This document shows, piece by piece, positions 12,181 to 18,954 of a stretch of 21,957 bases of DNA. This DNA is from a virus. Where the stretch lies: IMG/VR virus record IMGVR_UViG_3300032287_002642, positions 1 to 21,957 of that record; one strand, written 5' to 3'. The notes below the pieces were generated by a model. That model was not told where the DNA came from, made no database searches, and saw only the letters and a program-made list of their open reading frames with translations. Made by a program: the position numbers and the translations under genes. Within the stretch, counting starts at the first letter, position 1. Every line of letters begins with the position of its first letter.

Positions 12181-12206
12181 CAGTTCGCAGATTTCGGAGA
12201 ACTGCG
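12181..12206 (-). terminator. Hairpin downstream of excisionase-like gene
   Basis: GCAGTTC and GAACTGC form a perfect 7-bp stem with a 12-base loop, 8 bases after the stop of the excisionase-like gene on the leftward strand. It is not followed by a T tract, but it separates that gene from the TTGACA promoter. Confidence 0.35.
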
Positions 12207-12214
12207 GGAAACGC

Positions 12215-12457
12215 CTACGCCTTCGGCTTTTTCGAGCGCGAACGAGACGCGGCGAGCTGCTCGCGTTTGCGGAGCGAGCGGTTAGAGATCACGCGGGCCA
12301 GCTCTTCGGCGGATTGGCGTCGAACCATCCACACACGCTCGCCGAGACGTTCGCCTTCGAGGTCGCCGTCCCTGATCTTCAGGCAGATCGTCTTCGGCGT
12401 GCAGCCCACGATCTCGGCGGCCTCTGCCACTGACACGAGTTCGCTGGGCTTTGCCAC
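12215..12457 (-). CDS. Excisionase-like helix-turn-helix protein
   Basis: An 80-residue protein from a GTG at 12457 with GGCGGAGGTG upstream. Residues 6-52 (LVSVAEAAEIVGCTPKTICLKI, then GDLEGERLGERVWMVRR) are the HTH_17/MerR-like excisionase domain: first helices, recognition turn and a two-strand wing ending in Trp. The C-terminal tail is very basic (SLRKREQLAASRSRSKKPKA). It lies between the integrase, which it diverges from, and the attP-like region, the usual place for an excisionase. Excisionases bend att DNA and steer integrase towards excision, and many also repress early promoters. A regulator-only role is possible. Confidence 0.72.
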   Translation of the reverse strand: MAKPSELVSVAEAAEIVGCTPKTICLKIRDGDLEGERLGERVWMVRRQSAEELARVISNRSLRKREQLAASRSRSKKPKA

Positions 12458-12534
12458 GCCACACCTCCGCCGCGCACCCGCCCTCGCGGATGCGTACTGT
12501 TACCTACCGACCGAACTACAACGGAGAGGGCGGG

Positions 12535-12575
12535 ATTGTACATGCGTTCAGGACTGAACATGCGTGAGGTACAAT
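12535..12575. promoter_or_regulatory. Palindromic divergent promoter/operator for xis and int
   Basis: ATTGTAC (12535-12541) and GTACAAT (12569-12575) form the outer inverted repeat, GTTCAG-GA-CTGAAC (12546-12559) the inner one, and ACATGCGT is a direct repeat at 12540 and 12558. TACAAT, one base off the -10 consensus, reads outward on each strand, so leftward excisionase and rightward integrase transcription could both start here. The -35 boxes are poor (TTCAGG-like), as expected for activator or repressor control. Confidence 0.55.
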
Positions 12576-12605
12576 CTCGGTTCCTCCGGTCGGCAAGGAA
12601 CAGGA

Positions 12606-12627
12606 GGGTACGACGCGGAGCGTACCC
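12606..12627 (+). promoter_or_regulatory. Hairpin in integrase leader
   Basis: GGGTACG and CGTACCC form a 7-bp stem around ACGCGGAG, about 40 bases before the integrase ATG and downstream of the TACAAT box. The GTAC core is shared with the outer repeat of the divergent operator, so this could be a third operator site or an mRNA leader hairpin. Confidence 0.35.
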
Positions 12628-12668
12628 ACTGCCGGGCATGGAGGCGAGGCCGTTAGCGGAGCCTTGCG

Positions 12669-13577
12669 ATGAAATTGACGGACGTTCTCGACCGATACGC
12701 GGTCCTCATGAATCTCTCGGCGCGGTCCGTGGTGCTGTACCGGCACTCGATCGCGAAGCTCGGCGAGTTCGTGGGCCACGAGCCGACGCTTGCCGATCTC
12801 GACGATTTCACGGTGGCGAAGTTCTTGCGATGGCGAGCCACCAACACCCGCGGCGGGAAGCCGATCTCACCGGAGAGCGTGGCGAAGGACCGTTCGCAGA
12901 TCCTCGCCCTCTGGAATTGGTCGTGCCGCAAAAAGATCCACGAGGGCGAATGGCCGGCCCTCGCCCGGCAGAAACGAATCCACCGCACGCCGAAGGCGTA
13001 CACCTCGAGCGACGTTGCCAAGATCATCATGCAGGCTCGGCAGCGTCACCGCCGAACCGGTGGGCTGCCGTCTTCGTGGTGGTGGTCCACGATCATCTAC
13101 ACCGCCTGGTGCTGCGGCTCGCGGATCGGCGAGCTGATGCAGCTTCGATGGCGGGACGTGGACCTTGAGAATCGGCGGGTGCTGTTCGTCGCCGCGACGC
13201 GGAAGGGCGGTGCCGCAGACATCTCGCACGCTCTGCCGGCCGATCTCTGCCAGCAGCTCGAGGAGCAACGCCGCGGGCCGGACGATCTCGTGTGGCCGTG
13301 GGACCGGCAGCCGACGAGCATCTATCCGTCCATGCGGCTGCTCTGCCGGGCTGCCGGCGTGCCGTACCGGGCATTTCATGCGATCCGAAAAGCCTCGGCG
13401 TCGTACGTGGCTGCCGGGGGCGGGGATGCGACGGCGCACCTCGGACACTCCGATCCGGCGATGACCCGCGGCCACTACCTCGATCCGGCGATCACGCAGA
13501 CGCGGTCGGCCCTCGACTACCTACCGCCGCTCGACCTAGCCGACGACGTGGCCGAGTTCGTGCCGGAGCCGGAATGA
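12669..13577 (+). CDS. int: Tyrosine recombinase / phage integrase
   Basis: A 302-residue integrase from an ATG with GCGGAG seven bases upstream. Residues 1-100 are the SAM-like core-binding domain (MKLTDVLDRYAVLMNLSARS, VVLYRHSIAKLGEFVG). Catalytic residues are all present: Arg152 in GSRIGELMQLRW, Lys179 in TRKGG, His237 and Arg240 in HAIRKASASY, His260 in LGHSDP and Tyr270 in TRGHYLD. It is a compact XerC/D-sized enzyme without an N-terminal arm-binding domain. It catalyses site-specific integration and excision by strand exchange through a Tyr-DNA intermediate. It diverges from the excisionase-like gene, and the candidate core site is 0.5 kb upstream. Confidence 0.95.
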   Translation: MKLTDVLDRYAVLMNLSARSVVLYRHSIAKLGEFVGHEPTLADLDDFTVAKFLRWRATNTRGGKPISPESVAKDRSQILALWNWSCRKKIHEGEWPALARQKRIHRTPKAYTSSDVAKIIMQARQRHRRTGGLPSSWWWSTIIYTAWCCGSRIGELMQLRWRDVDLENRRVLFVAATRKGGAADISHALPADLCQQLEEQRRGPDDLVWPWDRQPTSIYPSMRLLCRAAGVPYRAFHAIRKASASYVAAGGGDATAHLGHSDPAMTRGHYLDPAITQTRSALDYLPPLDLADDVAEFVPEPE

Positions 13578-13626
13578 CCGCTTTTCCCGCGGAAAACCGC
13601 CCCCAAAAAAATCTTTCCTCACCCTG

Positions 13627-13655
13627 TTGACCTACTATGGACGATAGTCTACAGT
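13627..13655 (+). promoter_or_regulatory. Promoter with overlapping palindromes
   Basis: TTGACC (13627-13632), a 17-base spacer and TACAGT (13650-13655) make a good sigma-70-like promoter. The spacer contains ACTAT-GGACG-ATAGT and the -10 is embedded in GTCTAC-A-GTAGAC (13647-13659), so repressor control is likely. It precedes the rightward mini-operon by about 45 bases. Upstream, TTTTCC-CGC-GGAAAA and a run of seven A lie after the integrase stop. Confidence 0.6.
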
Positions 13656-13698
13656 AGACCCAGACGAGAACGAGACACCCAAACCAAGGAAACGAACG

Positions 13699-13833
13699 AT
13701 GAACGTCATCATCAACTTCGACACGATCATCCACGCCGAAACCGGGACAGTGATTCAGGAGTGCGGATCGCAGGAACAAGCAACGATGATTGCGGCCGAC
13801 TGCGGATTCAACGTCATCGGATGGATCTACTGA
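13699..13833 (+). CDS. Small 44-residue protein, first of rightward mini-operon
   Basis: Not among longer frames, but it has AAGGAAA six bases before its ATG, sits 45 bases after a good promoter and ends at TGA. The sequence (MNVIINFDTIIHAETGTVIQ, then ECGSQEQATMIAADCGFNVIGWIY) looks like a compact beta-alpha-beta domain with two Cys. A strong hairpin follows its stop. Unknown family. As the first product of an operator-controlled promoter beside int it might regulate lysogeny or act as a small anti-host protein. Confidence 0.65.
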   Translation: MNVIINFDTIIHAETGTVIQECGSQEQATMIAADCGFNVIGWIY

Positions 13834-13845
13834 GAAGCCCGCCCC

Positions 13846-13872
13846 ACCCGCCCGGCACTTCGCCGGGCGGGT
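13846..13872 (+). terminator. Strong intergenic GC hairpin
   Basis: ACCCGCCCGGC and GCCGGGCGGGT form a perfect 11-bp stem around ACTTC, between two genes of the rightward mini-operon. No T tract follows in either direction, so it may be an mRNA-processing or stability element or a weak terminator that lowers expression of the later genes. Confidence 0.5.
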
Positions 13873-13900
13873 CACCACCACGAGAGGAGAGGAACGAGAA

Positions 13901-14119
13901 ATGAGCAAGACGCTTTCCGATTTGGCAAAAAGGAACCCAGATAAAATCGACTCCATCGAGAGAGACGACACGGGGTGGATCATTTATCTTACGGACGACT
14001 GGGAGGAAGCCAGCGATCCAATGTGCCCGAGCCAGATGATCTTTGAAGACACTGTCCGGGAGGTGCTGTCGGCGTTCCGATCAATCCGAAGGCGTCAGGG
14101 GTGCGGGGCTGCGAAATGA
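13901..14119 (+). CDS. Hypothetical 72-residue protein
   Basis: The ATG at 13901 is preceded by GAGAGGAGAGGAACGAGAA, and the stop forms ATGA with the next gene. The protein starts SKTLSDLAKRNPDKI, continues SIERDDTGWIIYLTDDWEE, and then has DTVREVLSAFRSIRRRQG, a mix of helix, short beta hairpin and basic helix. Not recognised. An upstream extension of the frame would read through the GC hairpin and is rejected. Likely a small phage control protein. Confidence 0.65.
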   Translation: MSKTLSDLAKRNPDKIDSIERDDTGWIIYLTDDWEEASDPMCPSQMIFEDTVREVLSAFRSIRRRQGCGAAK

Positions 14120-14322
14120 CCCGCATCAACACCACCGACTACGTCCGGCCGACGACGGCGGCCACGCTCGCCGGCGTCAGCCGAGCCCTGGCCTACCGGA
14201 TGGTCAAGGACGGCACCGTCCCGAGCGTGGAGATCGACGGCACCGTGTTTGTCCACCGGCGGGATGTTGCCAAGATCGTGGCCACGCCGGGGATGGGGCG
14301 GCCGAGGAAGGCCAAGCCATGA
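14116..14322 (+). CDS. Excisionase-like helix-turn-helix protein
   Basis: A 68-residue protein in ATGA overlaps with both neighbours. Residues 10-55 (YVRPTTAATLAGVSRALAYRMV, then VPSVEIDGTVFVHRRDVAKI) form an HTH_17/MerR-type domain with the usual Tyr in the recognition helix and a short wing. The tail is basic (GMGRPRKAKP). It is the second such protein in the window and is transcribed away from int. It may be a repressor or co-regulator matched to the palindromes, or an accessory excision factor. Confidence 0.72.
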   Translation: MTRINTTDYVRPTTAATLAGVSRALAYRMVKDGTVPSVEIDGTVFVHRRDVAKIVATPGMGRPRKAKP

Positions 14323-14396
14323 CCGTTCGCCAGACCCTTGCGTGGCTTCCAGTGACGATACCAGTGGCTCTGCTGCTGCGGTGGCTGGCAGGTTGA
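14319..14396 (+). CDS. 25-residue membrane peptide
   Basis: A tiny gene in ATGA overlap with the HTH gene: MTVRQTLAWLPVTIPVALLL then RWLAG. It is a single amphipathic or membrane-spanning helix with one flanking Arg on each side. The junction geometry, same as in all true neighbouring genes, is the main evidence. It ends just before the shared terminator. Could be a small membrane regulator or toxin-like peptide. Confidence 0.45.
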   Translation: MTVRQTLAWLPVTIPVALLLRWLAG

Positions 14397-14401
14397 AGAC
14401 C

Positions 14402-14464
14402 CCGCCCCCGGCGCGACGGCAGCCCGCGGGCATTGCCGGTCAGCGGCCGGGGGCGGAGCTTTTG
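14402..14464. terminator. Bidirectional terminator between convergent operons
   Basis: CCGCCCCCGGC (14402-14412) and GCCGGGGGCGG (14446-14456) form an 11-bp stem. Inside is CGGCA-GCCCGCGGGC-ATTGCCG with a 10-base GCCCGCGGGC palindrome. TTTT (14460-14463) follows on the plus side. It lies between the rightward mini-operon and the late-type operon and overlaps the last codons of the 14440-14715 gene. Confidence 0.65.
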
Positions 14465-14715
14465 CGGCAGCCGCAGCCACACGCCGTGTCGCACTTCATC
14501 TCGATCCGCCCGTCGGGCCGGTAGATGCCGTTCGAGCACTTCCCCCCGCACGCACACCCGGCCGGAGCCGGGGGCGGCGTCGGTGCCGTCTCCGGGGCGA
14601 GGCTGGCATAGGCGGCAACGACGGCCGCGGCGGCGCGTGGAGGCTCGCGGTCGATCTCGGCCGGATCGGCGGAGAGGCTGGCCAACAGGGCGAGGAGGGA
14701 GCGGTAGAGGGTCAC
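14440..14715 (-). CDS. Small protein with Cys-rich C-terminus
   Basis: A 91-residue protein from a GTG in a GTGA overlap, with TTGGAGGTGAC upstream. The N-terminal third is helical (LYRSLLALLASLSADP), the middle Ala/Pro-rich, and the last 32 residues carry eight Cys (CACGGKCSNGIYRP, then KCDTACGCGCRK), probably a zinc or disulphide cluster. It is the last gene of the late-type operon and overlaps the shared terminator. Family unknown. Confidence 0.65.
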   Translation of the reverse strand: MTLYRSLLALLASLSADPAEIDREPPRAAAAVVAAYASLAPETAPTPPPAPAGCACGGKCSNGIYRPDGRIEMKCDTACGCGCRKSSAPGR

Positions 14716-14930
14716 AACGTCACCTCCAAGCGAACGTGCTGCCAGAGCCACGAGCACACGTTCAGCGCAGCAAAGACGAGACCCAAAACCGTGAGGGTGG
14801 CCGTTGCGAATCCGCCAGCGATCACAGCGGTGAGCACTTCAACACGGTCAGAGCCCCAATGGGAAAGCCCCCATTCAAAGACCGCGTAGGCCGTAGCGAA
14901 CAGAACCAAGAAAACGGCTATCGTGTCCAT
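14712..14930 (-). CDS. Small two-helix membrane protein (holin-like size)
   Basis: A 72-residue protein from an ATG at 14930 sharing its A with the upstream stop (TGATG). Two membrane segments are evident: about 3-22 (TIAVFLVLFATAYAVFEWGL) and about 33-56 (VLTAVIAGGFATATLTVLGL...). The short charged loop and C-terminus with QHVRLEV fit a class II holin-like topology. Late position next to a protease and other membrane proteins is compatible with a lysis role, but no endolysin is recognised nearby, so this stays tentative. Confidence 0.65.
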   Translation of the reverse strand: MDTIAVFLVLFATAYAVFEWGLSHWGSDRVEVLTAVIAGGFATATLTVLGLVFAALNVCSWLWQHVRLEVTL

Positions 14931-15205
14931 CACCAGCCCTCCCCATGATTCACCACCCGATGCCCATCGGCGTCAACCGCCGGCGCGTGGACGAGTTGCC
15001 GGCTGTCGGCCTGCGACGGTGCGGGCTCGGCTGCGAGCGCGGCCCACAGCCCGAGCCGCGCGGCGATCCGGGCCAGCCGGCCGACGGCTTGCAAGACCGG
15101 CCGCTGGGGCGTCGGGTTGATCGGTGACGACGGCGAGGAGCCGAGCCACCACCCGGCGGCGAGGCAGACGAGGACGACGGCGACGAGCTTGCGGTCGATC
15201 AGCAT
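14930..15205 (-). CDS. Membrane-anchored small protein
   Basis: A 91-residue protein from an ATG at 15205 with GTGAGG upstream. Residues 5-24 (RKLVAVVLVCLAAGWWLGSS) are a membrane anchor or signal segment; Cys12 in LVCLAAGW is not a standard lipobox because of its position. The mature part is Pro/Ser-rich, then has LQAVGRLARIAARLGLWAALA. It is 7 bases from the protease gene stop. Spanin-like or envelope-associated function is possible; nothing is proven. Confidence 0.6.
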   Translation of the reverse strand: MLIDRKLVAVVLVCLAAGWWLGSSPSSPINPTPQRPVLQAVGRLARIAARLGLWAALAAEPAPSQADSRQLVHAPAVDADGHRVVNHGEGW

Positions 15206-15212
15206 GGCGGCC

Positions 15213-16376
15213 TCACGGGGCGAGGGAGAATGTGTCTGCAATCAGGCGGGCGGGTTGCGGGCGGCGAACGGCGGGAGCGGGCTCGAACCATTGGCCGTTA
15301 TCGAGGGGAACCGGCTCCCAATTGGCCGTCGTGGAGTACGCCCACGAATCACCCGCGGCGAGAACCGCCTCGGCGTCTTCGCGGACGATCCAGAACGTGC
15401 CGTCGGGTTGATCCGCTGGGAACTTGCCGCCACCCTGCGAAGGCCACGCACCCCACGAATTGAACACGAGGACGCCGTCCCTCGGCTTCGTGGTGCCGGG
15501 CGGCGCGTTCTTCGCCCATCGCAGACCACCGATCGCCATCATGTGCGGCCACGTCGAATTGCGACGGATGAATCCGTCGGCATCACGGGCCGACGCCTGG
15601 AAGCCGACGTTCGACGCGATCGTCACCGGCAGACCCGACGAGAGAGCGTGTACCAGCTCGTCCCACGTGGTGATCCGGCTGACCTTCTGAATCGGGTGCT
15701 TCTTCGCCTCGGCGTCGAACTTCCCGTCGTCGTCTTTCCCGCCGTTGCCGAAGGCACCCCAATCCCGCTCGAGGTGCTGACCGTTCGTCAGATCGATCCC
15801 AAAGGCGGCGTAGGGCTGCTGATAGGTGATGCCCCAATCACGCACCCACTTTGCGGCGTGGTAGCCCGTACTGCCGTCGCTGAATCCGCCGTATGGCTGC
15901 CGGCCGTCTCCGGGCCTGCCTCTCGCCTCGACGCGGGAGCCGCCGTAGATCGACGGAGTCGAGGGACGGAGCGGCACGTCTGCCCGTATCCCGGCGTCCC
16001 ATGCGAGGCTCTCGGCCATGTAGACGGCGTGCTGGGCACCATGCGCGACACACGAGCCGACCGAAGCTTGATTGCTGACAGCAAACGGCTTGCCGTATCT
16101 CTTGCGGCTCGCCTTGTCGGCGGCCCGCCACAAGAAAACGTCCTGGCCGATCGGCACCGCCATCGCATCCGGTGCGGCGGACGCAAAGACGCCCTCCCGG
16201 CCCATCGCAGAGACGAACTCGTCAGCGCCGACGATGTCGGCCTTCCACCCGAATTGGGATTCCACCCTGCCGGCGATCCGGTGCGTGGCCCGCTCGACGA
16301 GCGCGCCGATAACGGCCGCGAAGACGACGAACCCGATCGCGGACCATGTCCACACCGTGCGTTGACGTGCGGTCAT
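15213..16376 (-). CDS. Membrane-anchored papain-like (C1A) cysteine protease
   Basis: A 387-residue protein from an ATG at 16376 (ATGA overlap). Residues 8-30 are a membrane anchor (VWTWSAIGFVVFAAVIGALV). The papain-fold catalytic residues follow in the right order: Gln103 and Cys109 in SNQASVGSCVAHGAQHAVYM, His278 in WPHMMAIGG, and Asn306 in VLVFNSWGAW. A large insert rich in Gly/Asp separates the Cys and His blocks. Papain-type proteases are rare in phages, where they may process virion proteins, degrade host envelope proteins or release domains. The membrane anchor and surrounding small membrane proteins favour an envelope role. Activity is inferred from the residues only. Confidence 0.8.
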   Translation of the reverse strand: MTARQRTVWTWSAIGFVVFAAVIGALVERATHRIAGRVESQFGWKADIVGADEFVSAMGREGVFASAAPDAMAVPIGQDVFLWRAADKASRKRYGKPFAVSNQASVGSCVAHGAQHAVYMAESLAWDAGIRADVPLRPSTPSIYGGSRVEARGRPGDGRQPYGGFSDGSTGYHAAKWVRDWGITYQQPYAAFGIDLTNGQHLERDWGAFGNGGKDDDGKFDAEAKKHPIQKVSRITTWDELVHALSSGLPVTIASNVGFQASARDADGFIRRNSTWPHMMAIGGLRWAKNAPPGTTKPRDGVLVFNSWGAWPSQGGGKFPADQPDGTFWIVREDAEAVLAAGDSWAYSTTANWEPVPLDNGQWFEPAPAVRRPQPARLIADTFSLAP

Positions 16377-16966
16377 CGGCTGGCCTCCGCCGCGGCCTGC
16401 GAGACCGCCCGGTACGCTCGCACCCACTTTGCCCGGCTGGCAGCATCGACCGGCCCGCCTTCGGTGCCGGCCTCAGCGTCGAGGAAGGTTTTGATGGCAT
16501 CTCGGACGGCTGGCTGCCGAGCCCCGAGCGACACGCCCCGGCACCGCAGCTCGCGGGCGGCGCGGCGGAGATCGTCGAACGCGGCCCCGGTCTTCATCCG
16601 CGGCTCGGTCTGTTGCCCGTCCCACTCGATCTGGCCGGCCAACTCCTCGAGCAGCGCCGCCGTCAGAGCGGCGTCGGTGGCGGCGTCCGGCCCGACGAAC
16701 CGGCCCCGGAGATCGAGCCCGACCACCGGGGCGGGGCTGGGGGCGGGGGCAGGCGGTTTTCCACTTTCCAGAATTGCGAACGCCACCATCCCGCCGGCGG
16801 CGAGGATCGCCAGGAGGGTGAGCGGGTGCGGGCCGCCAGACGACATCGCCGGGCCTGCCGGCAGCGACGGGATCGGCGACAGCGGCGGCAGCCCCGCCGG
16901 GGCGGCCGGGCGTGACCACAGCAGGTAGGCGACCGCAAGACCGGCGAGGAGGAGGGCGGTCGTCAT
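16373..16966 (-). CDS. Membrane protein with Pro-rich linker
   Basis: A 197-residue protein from an ATG at 16966 behind GGAGCCAGTCGC. Two hydrophobic segments flank a Pro/Ala linker: TTALLLAGLAVAYLLW near the start and LTLLAILAAGGMVAFAIL near 50-67. The C-terminal 110 residues are helical and soluble (ALLEELAGQIEWDG, AAFDDLRRAARELRCRG, RAYRAVSQAAAEA). It precedes the protease gene with a 4-base overlap and probably forms a unit with it in the envelope. Not recognised. Confidence 0.65.
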   Translation of the reverse strand: MTTALLLAGLAVAYLLWSRPAAPAGLPPLSPIPSLPAGPAMSSGGPHPLTLLAILAAGGMVAFAILESGKPPAPAPSPAPVVGLDLRGRFVGPDAATDAALTAALLEELAGQIEWDGQQTEPRMKTGAAFDDLRRAARELRCRGVSLGARQPAVRDAIKTFLDAEAGTEGGPVDAASRAKWVRAYRAVSQAAAEASR

Positions 16967-17196
16967 GCGACTGGCTCCGTGATCGGCACGACGCGGAGCG
17001 GTGCCGGGTAGAACTTGAGTTGCCGCACGATGTCCGAGTGGTCACCGTTGAAGACAAGCGACTCCCCGTCGTGCTTTAGCTGCACTACCTCGCCGGTGTC
17101 GGTGTCCATCCACACGACGTAGGTGATCTCCTTGCCGTTGGCGTCGTAGACCTTGGCGGCCGTCCACGGCTCTGCCTGATTCACGTCCCAGATCAT
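16963..17196 (-). CDS. Small beta-rich phage protein
   Basis: A 77-residue protein from an ATG at 17196 with GGAGGTGTCCGC. The sequence WTAAKVYDANGKEITYVVWMDTDTGEVVQL, then HSDIVRQLKFYPAPLRVVPI looks like a small beta-sandwich. Similar one-domain proteins with KEITYVVWxDTDTGE occur in phage genomes, but I cannot name the family. Linked by 4-base overlaps to both neighbours. Confidence 0.66.
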   Translation of the reverse strand: MIWDVNQAEPWTAAKVYDANGKEITYVVWMDTDTGEVVQLKHDGESLVFNGDHSDIVRQLKFYPAPLRVVPITEPVA

Positions 17197-17552
17197 GCGG
17201 ACACCTCCGGGGCGGCGGCGCGGGTCAGCGTAAGGATCTGTTCGAGAGCCCCGCCGGCAGCCGAGAGAACGAGCGTGCGAACGGCTGGCCGGACGATCCA
17301 CCAGATCGGCCGGGCGACGAACGGGACGCACGAGTCGGCCACGGAGTCGAAAAGGCTCCCAACGCACGACAGCGCCCATGCCTTTTTCGTCGGCCCGTCC
17401 ATGCCCGAGATCGTGTCGAGCCCTGTCACCGCCAGGCGGATCAGCTCAACGGTGAGGCTGCCGAACTCCGAGACGGTGAGCCCGCCGCGAGCCTTGTCGC
17501 GGGCACCGTTCAAAAAGCCGGTCACGGCAGCGGTGAGAGCGTCCGGTGTCAT
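17193..17552 (-). CDS. Hypothetical hydrophobic-helix protein
   Basis: A 119-residue protein from an ATG at 17552. Helical throughout, with LTVELIRLAVTGLDTISG, KAWALSCVGSLFDSVADSC and a moderately hydrophobic C-terminal segment (PIWWIVRPAVRTLVLSAAGG) that may associate with membrane. Two Cys in the centre. No family recognised. One base separates it from the probable structural protein upstream. Confidence 0.6.
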   Translation of the reverse strand: MTPDALTAAVTGFLNGARDKARGGLTVSEFGSLTVELIRLAVTGLDTISGMDGPTKKAWALSCVGSLFDSVADSCVPFVARPIWWIVRPAVRTLVLSAAGGALEQILTLTRAAAPEVSA

Positions 17553-17553
17553 G

Positions 17554-18069
17554 TCAGTACCCCGCGGGTCCAGTGGCGTTCGTGCCGGCGATCACGATCG
17601 AATACGAGACGGAGCCGGTCGGCCCGGTGGCGCGGATCGTCACGCCCCGCTCGGTCGCGGTCACGCCCCAGGCGTGCGTCTGCTGGACGCCGAGCAGCTC
17701 GCCGCCCGGCCCCACCTCGCCGGCGACGCGGCCCCAGCCGTTCGTGCCCGACGGCCCGACGACGATCCGCGGGCCGGTCGTCGTCTCGTTGTTGACGACG
17801 CGCACGAGCCGAACCTGACGCATCGTCTGCACGCCGGTCGCCCCTTGGATCGTGTCGGCGAGGGCGAGGAGGTCGAGCGTCTCGGTCGAGCCGACGGCGA
17901 GCGAGCGGTTCGACACCCACAGTTGATCCGAGAGCGGCCCGGAGACGCTGTTGAGCGGGTAGCTCTTGCCCACGGAGACGGCCCGCGTCGAGCTGCCGAC
18001 GGTGCCCGTCTGCGTCTGCGTTAGGCTCGTCGTCGTCGAGACAATGCCATCGAGGGAGTCAGGAGGCAT
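17554..18069 (-). CDS. Probable virion structural protein
   Basis: A 171-residue protein from an ATG at 18069 with GGAG seven bases upstream. It is Thr/Ser/Gly-rich with alternating hydrophobic residues (TTSLTQTQTGTVGSSTRAVS, LDLLALADTIQGATGVQTMR, VRLVRVVNNETTTG, SYSIVIAGTNATGPAGY), typical of small beta-sandwich virion or tail proteins. Its ending motif GTNATGPAGY resembles tail decoration proteins. Position in the late-type operon supports a virion role, though the exact part is unknown. Confidence 0.6.
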   Translation of the reverse strand: MPPDSLDGIVSTTTSLTQTQTGTVGSSTRAVSVGKSYPLNSVSGPLSDQLWVSNRSLAVGSTETLDLLALADTIQGATGVQTMRQVRLVRVVNNETTTGPRIVVGPSGTNGWGRVAGEVGPGGELLGVQQTHAWGVTATERGVTIRATGPTGSVSYSIVIAGTNATGPAGY

Positions 18070-18301
18070 CGAATTGCTCCAACATGCCGAGGGCGATCGC
18101 CTGCTTCACTGCCACCACCGTCACGCCGAGCCGGTATGCGATCAGCTCCAATTCCCGGTCCGTGTAGGCCGGTCGTGAGGTGATCCTGCCGCTCTTCGCG
18201 CCGTTGCCGGCGAGGTGTGCAAGGGAAACGTGATCGCCCGGTGCCGCGACGGACTCGCGGCCCGTGCTGACGGCCCGCCAGTGCGTCGGTCGTGCGATCA
18301 C
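18059..18301 (-). CDS. Small HTH-like protein
   Basis: An 80-residue protein from a GTG at 18301 with GTGGAG upstream, overlapping the next gene by 11 bases. The C-terminal part ELELIAYRLGVTVVAVKQAIALGMLEQF reads as a helix-turn-helix. The N-terminal half is polar with His/Gly. No family is recognised. It could be a late regulator or a small connector protein. Confidence 0.55.
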   Translation of the reverse strand: MIARPTHWRAVSTGRESVAAPGDHVSLAHLAGNGAKSGRITSRPAYTDRELELIAYRLGVTVVAVKQAIALGMLEQFDAS

Positions 18302-18324
18302 GTGTCACTCCACACCATCAATCG

Positions 18325-18954
18325 TCACCGGTGGCCGGTGACGGGCGGAGGGGGTGCGGACGATTGGCACTCCGCAAGACAAGCGGCGTAGCCCGCCAGG
18401 TCGACGGCGTTGTCGGCGTGCGGCTTCGGCCCGAGATCGCGGGCGAGCTTGTCGAGAATCATGATCCGTGCCCAATCGGCCGTGGTGAGCGGCCGGCGGA
18501 GCACGTCGGCAAACAGGCTGTTGACCATGCCGACCGTGCGTGCGAAATGTGCCGTGGGAGGCCCGTAGACGGCATGCCGATCACGCACGGCCGCGGTCGC
18601 CTGCTCGAGCAGCCGCACCGCCACCGGCGGGCCGGCCGTCTCCGGCTCCGGAAACACACGCCCGTCTCCGATCTGCGCCGCCCTGGCCGTCTCCTCGGCC
18701 ACGTCGGCGGCGTCGTCTTCGGTGAGGATCATGGCGTCCGAGGGTGCCATCTCATCGCCGGTGTAGAGCCGCAGCTCCCGCTCGCCGCGGAGGATGTGAT
18801 CGACCGGGTATTCGCACGACATGCCACGCTCCTCAATGTGCCGCACCAATCGCCTCGCATCGGCGGCGAGGCTGCCAAGCGTCCCCGTCCAACAGTTCGC
18901 CGCACCGGCCCGCTGAATCCGCCGGTCGATGTCCCGCAGCTCGTCGCCGGTCAT
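18325..18954 (-). CDS. DUF6378-type phage protein
   Basis: A 209-residue protein in ATGA overlap with the metallophosphoesterase gene. The C-terminal 95 residues match the DUF6378 pattern: VRDRHAVYGPPTAHFARTVGM, RRPLTTADWARIMILDKLARDLG and HADNAVDLAGYAACLAE, that is, an opening YG, a central ...D...M..K.AR block and a closing D..DLAGY. The N-terminal part is helical and contains an LRLYTGDEMAPSDAM strand-helix unit. This domain is frequent in phages and may relate to nucleotide pyrophosphohydrolase-like helical bundles, but its biochemistry is unknown to me. The neighbouring phosphoesterase suggests nucleotide metabolism. Confidence 0.75.
   Translation of the reverse strand: MTGDELRDIDRRIQRAGAANCWTGTLGSLAADARRLVRHIEERGMSCEYPVDHILRGERELRLYTGDEMAPSDAMILTEDDAADVAEETARAAQIGDGRVFPEPETAGPPVAVRLLEQATAAVRDRHAVYGPPTAHFARTVGMVNSLFADVLRRPLTTADWARIMILDKLARDLGPKPHADNAVDLAGYAACLAECQSSAPPPPVTGHR

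Noticed and set aside
12001-12200. CRISPR-like array from the repeated CAAGG motifs
   Set aside because: Repeats are only 5-9 bases, in both orientations and unequally spaced; no long direct repeats or spacers.
12536-13168. 210-residue frame overlapping the integrase start
   Set aside because: It is a shifted frame over the integrase; it lacks domain motifs and would place its start inside the divergent operator.
14712-14930. Firm holin call
   Set aside because: Topology and size fit, but no recognisable endolysin is adjacent and small membrane proteins are common in late operons.
15117-16928. 603-residue plus-strand frame
   Set aside because: It is antisense to the papain-like protease and its neighbours; those have catalytic motifs, ribosome sites and junctions, this one has none and is Arg/Pro-rich.
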